A stretch of DNA of 64,000 nucleotides from Diplonema japonicum (lineage: Eukaryota; Euglenozoa; Diplonemea; Diplonemida; Diplonemidae). This document shows positions 59,143 through 64,000 of this stretch, piece after piece (within the stretch, counting starts at the first letter, position 1; each line of letters starts with the position of its first letter). The notes under the pieces were generated by a model. That model was not told the origin of the DNA. It did no database searches and saw only the letters and a program-made list of their open reading frames with translations. The stretch is taken from contig OZ025727.1 in assembly GCA_964019335.1 (NCBI GenBank), positions 308,001 to 372,000 on the forward strand. Direction: 5' to 3'. Position numbers and translations under genes: made by a program.

Positions 59143-59495
59143 CATAGTATCCAGGGTTGACCGATCACCCACGGGCTTTTAATTACAATCGGGTTTTAAA
59201 TTGACGTCAATTGAAGAGCGAGCATGCAACCAAGCTTAAAACCCTTCTATTCGTCTATGGCAGTAAACCCGCCATGGGATTACCGAAAAGTTGTTTCTTG
59301 GCTCAAAAAAAAAAAGAAATGAAATATTGAGCATGGCCTTGGTATTTCTTGCCCGAAATATGGGTTTTAGATCGATCGATCAAACTGATCATTAATCAAG
59401 ACAACTCATCATTAACCTGACTGTGATCGGAAATCTGAAATTGCTCGGGTCGGGCTTCAAAACCCGAAGGTGATCGGTTAACACTGGGTACTATG
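59143..59495 (-). repeat. MITE, copy 2 (353 bp)
   Basis: The ends CATAGTATCCAGGGTTGACC and GGTTAACACTGGGTACTATG are inverted counterparts of each other and of 22163-22387. The interior shares TTGACGTCAATT, GAGCATGC and CCCTTCTATTCGTC in opposite orientation to copy 1. Confidence 0.8.
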
Positions 59496-60422
59496 TGTTG
59501 TTGAAAAAAAAAAGAAAAAAAAAAGATTTTTCTACTGGAAAAGAATTACAAGAATGAATGGTGAGGGAGAGGAAAAAGATAATATGAAAGAAACAAAAAA
59601 AAAAAAGAACTTATTCTTTTTCCCTTTTTTTCTTCCCCACCACGAAACGGAAAAAAAAAAAAAAAAGAAGAAAAAAAAAGAAGACCACATTTCTTATTTG
59701 AGATCATCCCCCCCCGCTTTTTTTTCCCTGTCTCTTGCAGTTTTTCAAGAAGAAAAAAAAATTGAGCCTGTATAAAAGGAAAGATGGCAATGCGAGTTGT
59801 TCGGTTCTCACCTTGTTTATCTTGCTTCACCGCAGTCTTCTTACCTCTCTCTTGCGCACCTGCTTGGATAGCGTAGGAGTAGGCTCAAAAGGAAAGAAGG
59901 AAAAAAAAATAATAATTTCCCCGTTCCCCCCCCCTTATTTTTTGCTTCTTTTAATTCACACGGCGAACGACGGGAGAAGAATTGAGAAAAGAAAAATGCA
60001 AAAGAAGAAAAAAAAAAAGGAAAAGAGAGAGTGCGTTGGCTACGAATAACAGCCAGTTCTTTCTTTTTCTTCCGTTTTCACTTTTTTCCTTCCCACCTCC
60101 ACACCGTAAGCAGGAATTAGCACAAATAGCAACTTTCTTTTTTTTTTTTTTTTTTTTTTTTTTAACTAGCTCTTTCCTGCACCCCCACTGCACAACAAAA
60201 ACGCAAAGATATTAAGAATATAGCTGTCGGAAAACCCTATTCTTGAGAGAGAGGAAAAAAGAGGGGGGAAAAAAAAAACGTGTTTCGAAAAAAACGAAAT
60301 ATCTAACCAAAAGTTCACCGTTTTTTTTTTTCTTCGTTCTGATTTTCCGACATATTTTCTTTTACAAGTTTTTAATTATTTCCTTTTGATATTTTAAAAT
60401 TCTTTTTTTTTTTTTTTTTCCA
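59496..60422. other. Low-complexity spacer upstream of the SL unit
   Basis: A/T/G/C homopolymers. TATAAAAGG occurs at ~59771, followed by a 30-codon ATG ORF (59784-59876) of doubtful meaning. The last ~80 bp before the SL exon are T-rich (CTTTTACAAGTTTTTAATT..., then an 18-nt T-run) and would have to contain any SL promoter. Confidence 0.5.
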
Positions 60423-60540
60423 CCAACGATTCTAAAGCTACAGTTTCTGTACTTTATTGGTGTCCGACCGTGCCAATAAAGTATCACTCAGCAACGGTTT
60501 GAAAAGAAAATACAAATATTGGAAGTTGAAGCGCGACACA
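60423..60540 (+). ncRNA. Spliced-leader RNA-like unit (exon 60423-60459)
   Basis: The 37-nt exon starts CCAACGATTC and ends CAGTTTCTGTACTTTATTG, which equals the conserved 3' part of Leishmania-type SL exons and, as I recall, is very close to the published Diplonema SL. GT follows at 60460-60461. Positions 60450-60460 (TACTTTATTGG) pair perfectly with 60473-60483 (CCAATAAAGTA) around a 12-nt loop, sequestering the 5' splice site as in stem-loop I of SL RNAs. AAATATTGG at ~60513 could be an Sm-like site. No T-run terminator is seen, so the 3' end given is a guess and the unit may be truncated. Confidence 0.85.
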
Positions 60541-60554
60541 GATCAGCAACGTAA

Positions 60555-60635
60555 AGGAGAAGAGAAGAGAAGAGAAGAGAAGAAAATCGAGTCATATCGA
60601 TCATATCAGATCATATCAGATCATATCAGATCACA
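60555..60635 (+). repeat. Short tandem repeats in the LINE 5' leader
   Basis: AGAAG/GAGAA units at ~60557-60582 are followed by four copies of a ten-base unit (TCATATCAGA and variants) at ~60592-60633. Both lie between the SL unit and the ORF1 start. Confidence 0.75.
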
Positions 60636-60675
60636 GCAAACACATTGACAATCTAAGCAACCGCGTCAGTCTAAG

Positions 60676-62886
60676 ATGGACGTTCACAAAGCTTTGAAGG
60701 GGTACGGGATGACGGCCCGCGGGAAGGGGTACGGGATTGGAAACGGAAACTCCTTCTACGGAGTGGTCGGAGAGAAGACGGGAAAGAAGGGGAGCGACGT
60801 TAGGCGTCGCATGATACAAGAGCTGCGAGGAAGCGAGGAGTACCGGGTGAATGTCATCGGAGACTACGACCTGTACTGCTCCCAGCACGCCAGGGAGGGG
60901 ACCGCCGCGGACCCGGTTACCATCCAAGCCACCGCCCGCGCACTGAAGACCGACATCCACCTGATTACGGCCGACGGCGGCGCCCTCATCGTCTCCCCTA
61001 TCGTGGGAGAGTCCAAGTCCAAGAAGCAGCCCATTCACGTCGCCTTCGACGGCCGGGCATACCTCAACGCCACGGAGCCGTTCAACGTGAACGTGCTGAA
61101 GAAAGCTATGCAGCAGTTCAAGCTGCCACGGGTCGGGATTCCAACCTCAGACGGAGAGGCGAAGGCATGGAGGGGACCGAACAGCAAGCCACCACGGAAG
61201 GAACCGCAGGCAAAGAAATGCTGGCTCCTCGAGCAGGGACAGTTCGACCTACCTTTCATAGAGTGGGAAGAGCTGGTGGCAGGAAAGGATGGCATAGCCA
61301 TCGCGACCGAGGTCAACGTGGAGGAGGCAGAAAAGATGACCTGGGACGGGAACAAGGCAGTCCTCCTCAAGCGCAACGGCAAGGGACGATACGAACACGA
61401 CGTCGTGCTCAAAGCGGCTGGAGAGTACTCGAACAGGACAATGTTCTTGCACGTACTGAGCGGAAAGATCTCGCGCTCTCAAAAAAACAAAAACACGGTG
61501 GGCATTGACCTAGCCGCGATGTACACGCGGGTAGCATTCGTCGTCTCGAAGACGCACACCCCGGCCCAGACTTGGGAGAGGGTGACCTCCGAACCCCGCA
61601 AGCTGGTCCAGGAGATGCTGGGCTGTAAGACGATCCACAGGATCGACAAGTACGTGGATGGACCGGCCCCAAGGGTTGACGTGCTCGTCACGATCGCAAC
61701 CGAGAACCGCCGCCGCCTCGTAGGTGCATCCGGGAAGATGGGGATCTTCGTCAAGCCGAAGGACGTGGAGAAGTCCCCTGTCGCCTGGCTCCCGAAGGAG
61801 ATCACTCTGGAAGAGGCACTCGAGCTGGCGGAGACTGAGAAGCAGGGGTTAGCGCTGCGCGAATCCGACGGCCGTCTCGGGGTGAGGACATCGGAGGAGA
61901 GGAAAACCACGCTCCTCGACAAGGTATTAGGCGAGGAGGAGCGACAACGCGGGCAGCATGGGGAGCCCAGGTGGCGTTTGTCGGGACTGTACGGGCAGTG
62001 CGGAGCCGAACACGTTGAGGCGATACTCGAGGCGATTAAGTGGGAGGCCGTCCCACTACACGGCGGATGGTGCAACAGCATGAGGTGCTGGTACATCCGA
62101 GGGGGCGAACCCCCAACCACGTCACTGAAGATCACGTCCCCAACTGGGCGGGTCCTCAACTGCAGGATAGCTCCCGACGTTAGAAACCCACCCGCCAAAA
62201 AGACACCGCCAGCTCAGTCCTGGGGAAGGCCGAAAACGGGGACCACAAACAACGCGGGCAAGTCGTACCTCGGAGCAGTGACGGGGTCCTCTCAACCAGA
62301 CCACAAACCACCAGCTTCAGGAAAGAAGGTTGCCCCTGCGGGTAAAGCCGCCCCACCGAAGTCCGGTAAGTCGCCCACAACATCGAAGAAAGCCGATCCC
62401 CCGGCCTTTGAGGACCGCCTCACAGCAATCGAGAACGCACTTCGTAAACTTGCAGGGGAACCGGTCAGCGACGTCAAGCCGCCGGCTGAGGTGGTCAGTC
62501 TACGGAGGGAGAACGCGGAGCTACGGGAGGAGGTCCGGCAGATGCACATCCAGATGGCCGCGCTCACCGAGCAAATTAAGAGACTCACGGAAGCGACGCT
62601 CACGAAGCCCGTCCCCGGGAACCGGGCCCCGATGATGCGCCCTGCTGCCGGGGAGGAGATGATGGACGACTCCGAAGATGACTTGGGTCCCCCCCAACTG
62701 ACGATGACACCGACATCGACTTGGACGAGGGCCCCGCCGACATTGACGACTGCCTGGGCAAGGGCATCTGCCACGTCTACAACGGGACATATCAATGCTG
62801 GAAGGGGGTGTGCCACTACTGCGGCGGGAACATCACAAAGAACAACCCAGCACAGACCTGCATATTACCAGACTGCAAAAGGGTAA
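60676..62886 (+). CDS. LINE ORF1 protein with degenerate OTU-like domain (736 aa, C-terminus frameshifted)
   Basis: Residues ~8-135 fit the OTU peptidase layout: 'IGNGNSFYGVVG' for DGNC(L/F)(F/Y), 'DVRRRMIQEL' for the LR helix, 'AADPVTIQATARALKTDIHLI', and 'IHVAFDGRAYLNAT' for the I-x-L...HY end. The catalytic Cys is Ser26 and the His position is Ala128, so it is probably inactive. Residues ~430-500 ('WRLSGLYGQCG', 'W.VRGGEPPTT'-like) could be an RRM-like nucleic-acid-binding domain. A Pro/Lys/Ala-rich linker and a coiled coil (~610-640, 'RRENAELREEVRQMHIQM') follow. At a seven-C run (62689-62695) the acidic C-terminus loses frame; the -1 frame continues to 62918 with a zinc-type Cys cluster. 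Confidence 0.8.
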   Translation: MDVHKALKGYGMTARGKGYGIGNGNSFYGVVGEKTGKKGSDVRRRMIQELRGSEEYRVNVIGDYDLYCSQHAREGTAADPVTIQATARALKTDIHLITADGGALIVSPIVGESKSKKQPIHVAFDGRAYLNATEPFNVNVLKKAMQQFKLPRVGIPTSDGEAKAWRGPNSKPPRKEPQAKKCWLLEQGQFDLPFIEWEELVAGKDGIAIATEVNVEEAEKMTWDGNKAVLLKRNGKGRYEHDVVLKAAGEYSNRTMFLHVLSGKISRSQKNKNTVGIDLAAMYTRVAFVVSKTHTPAQTWERVTSEPRKLVQEMLGCKTIHRIDKYVDGPAPRVDVLVTIATENRRRLVGASGKMGIFVKPKDVEKSPVAWLPKEITLEEALELAETEKQGLALRESDGRLGVRTSEERKTTLLDKVLGEEERQRGQHGEPRWRLSGLYGQCGAEHVEAILEAIKWEAVPLHGGWCNSMRCWYIRGGEPPTTSLKITSPTGRVLNCRIAPDVRNPPAKKTPPAQSWGRPKTGTTNNAGKSYLGAVTGSSQPDHKPPASGKKVAPAGKAAPPKSGKSPTTSKKADPPAFEDRLTAIENALRKLAGEPVSDVKPPAEVVSLRRENAELREEVRQMHIQMAALTEQIKRLTEATLTKPVPGNRAPMMRPAAGEEMMDDSEDDLGPPQLTMTPTSTWTRAPPTLTTAWARASATSTTGHINAGRGCATTAAGTSQRTTQHRPAYYQTAKG

Positions 62887-62918
62887 AATGCCGCGGGTGC
62901 GAACAATGCGAACAATGA
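62694..62918 (+). pseudogene. Out-of-frame C-terminal zinc cluster of ORF1
   Basis: In the -1 frame after the C-run, an acidic stretch ('DDDTDIDLDEGPADIDD') leads to 'CWKGVCHYCGG', 'CILPDCKRVKCRGCEQCEQ' and a stop at 62916-62918. The Cys spacing suggests one or two zinc sites. One extra C in the run would restore continuity with ORF1, so this is a one-base loss, a sequencing error or a programmed -1 slip. Confidence 0.65.
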
Positions 62919-63011
62919 CTCCATGAGGGCTCCCCCCAAACCCACCCCCCAAACCCATTCCCTCCGCCCCGTTCCCATCCTTCCAAATACAATCCGATAC
63001 GCTTATCTGAC

Positions 63012-64000
63012 ATGAAATTTGAACGTCTCACCGAACAGGGTATCGAACCCCACCCCGGACCAGAGCCAGAACACGAGAAATTCACCATTTTCACACACAA
63101 CGGCTCATCACTTAACAACAGGCTGAGCGAGTACTCCACCGTCCTCCCGGACGCATTCTAGGAGACAGCCCTCACGGCTCAGACGCAGCTGGAAATCGAA
63201 CACGTGCTGAGAGACGATGACTGGGGCAAACGATACGCCAGATTCTGGAGCAAGCCACAGCCAGGCAGAGAGTCCAGTGGTGTCACATCTCTGACGATAG
63301 CGAAACGGGGTGGTCTAGGAACCCTGGTGAAGAAACCACGTACGGCGGTGCGCTGTGAAACGAATGGGCCGCACAAGGACAGGTGGTCACACGTGAAGAT
63401 CTCACTCGATGGAAGCAAACGGTGGCTTCACCTGATCAACGTCTACTGCCACTCGGGCCAGGACCAAGCCAAGACGAAATACCGTGAAGAGCTTCTCCAC
63501 TACATCCTTTGCCGTCTTAAGTTCGAACTGGGAGACGTGCCGTGGTGGGCGATTTCAACACGGACGAAGTACGATCCCCCACGTTAAGGAAAGCTATACA
63601 GACAGACTGGGTAGACGCCGCTGCGTTCTGTGCAAGAAGGGATGGTGTACAGGCGGAGGACACGTTCGTTAGGACCAACTGCAGCACGAGGATTGACAGG
63701 GTCCTGCTGAATAACATCGCGGCCCAAGGTCTCGAACATTGCGGAGTAAACGATATGATCACCGGGTCGGACCACCGATGCTTGTCGGTGACACTCAACA
63801 TCCCAGCTTTTCGTCAACAAGTCCTGAGGTACACCATCCCACAGGAGATACCGAAGACCAAGAAGGCGCCTGGCGAGGTGGCGAAGGCACTGATGCAGAA
63901 GTCGAGGTACCGGGAGTTCATAGCAGCACAGGAGCCCACCGAAGCTTTCTCGGAGATATCAGACCTCGCAGAGGAGTACCTATTACATGGGTACAAGGGG
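63012..64000 (+). pseudogene. LINE ORF2, APE-type endonuclease domain, interrupted, runs off the window
   Basis: ORF2 starts at ATG 63012 with 'LTEQGIEPHPGP', a 2A-like motif. Endonuclease motifs follow: 'FTHNGSS' (Asn), then 'AF' stop 'ETA' at 63153-63167 where families have (L/I)QET, so CAG has become TAG directly before the catalytic Glu. After a frame change near 63540, the second frame gives 'VVGDFNTDE', 'RIDRVLLNN' and 'GSDHRCLSV', the GDFN and SDH motifs of APE-like endonucleases, and stays open to 64000. This copy has at least one stop and one frameshift; the RT should lie beyond the window. Confidence 0.85.

Noticed and set aside
60423-60459. SL sequence read as the 5' end of a reverse-transcribed trans-spliced mRNA
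   Set aside because: The bases after the exon start with GT and pair with the exon end in an 11-bp stem, as expected for SL RNA and not for an arbitrary mRNA body. Kept as a less likely alternative.
60555-60635. Short regular repeats considered as a CRISPR-like or centromeric array
   Set aside because: Units are 5 and 10 bp with no spacers, in a eukaryotic retroelement leader.

Overview
The window looks like nuclear DNA of a diplonemid-type euglenozoan protist (Diplonema/Paradiplonema-like). The best evidence is at 60423-60459. There a 37-nt block ends in CAGTTTCTGTACTTTATTG, the conserved 3' part of the euglenozoan spliced-leader (SL) exon, and a GT follows it directly. Its last bases and the GT region lie in a perfect 11-bp hairpin, as in SL RNAs. 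Other signs agree. Every host gene recognised lies on the + strand over 64 kb. Most genes are intronless, and many follow a pyrimidine tract and an AG a short way before the ATG, as expected for trans-splicing. Long T, A, C and G homopolymers fill the spaces between genes.

Layout: 1-3305 is the 3' part of a large surface protein (beta-propeller, cadherin-like domains, one membrane span). 3306-12518 holds two PLAC8-type Cys-rich genes among transposons: two piggyBac-like elements with TTAA target duplications and several broken non-LTR retrotransposon (LINE) ends. 13104-28915 carries a long-TIR element and then housekeeping or small genes: a mitochondrial-carrier-like protein, a probable mitochondrial protein, a three-exon 80-aa gene, a 574-aa zinc-ribbon-like protein, a coiled-coil protein, a purple acid phosphatase, a FYVE protein, the rRNA methyltransferase EMG1 and a zinc-ribbon/HIT-like protein. 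28926-31099 is LINE debris. 31507-40771 is a tandem array of four membrane proteins with degenerate class III nucleotide cyclase domains. 41148-48218 encodes a 2356-aa type I membrane protein with PAN/apple-like modules and 30 EGF-like repeats. 49693-51081 is a long-TIR DNA transposon ending 39 bp before a cystinosin gene. After it come a three-exon membrane protein, a GST-kappa/HCCA-isomerase-like protein and three more PLAC8 genes, two of them nearly identical.

The right end (60423-64000) holds the SL unit and, about 215 bp downstream, the start of a LINE. Its ORF1 opens with a catalytically dead OTU-like domain and ends in a coiled coil and a frameshifted Cys cluster. Its ORF2 begins with a 2A-like motif and an APE endonuclease, and carries a stop and a frameshift. 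The main themes are gene families kept similar by recombination (PLAC8, cyclase-like), heavy transposon load close to gene starts, and an SL-RNA-like unit joined to a retrotransposon. No tRNA, rRNA or CRISPR was found. All calls come from reading the sequence; no database search was run.
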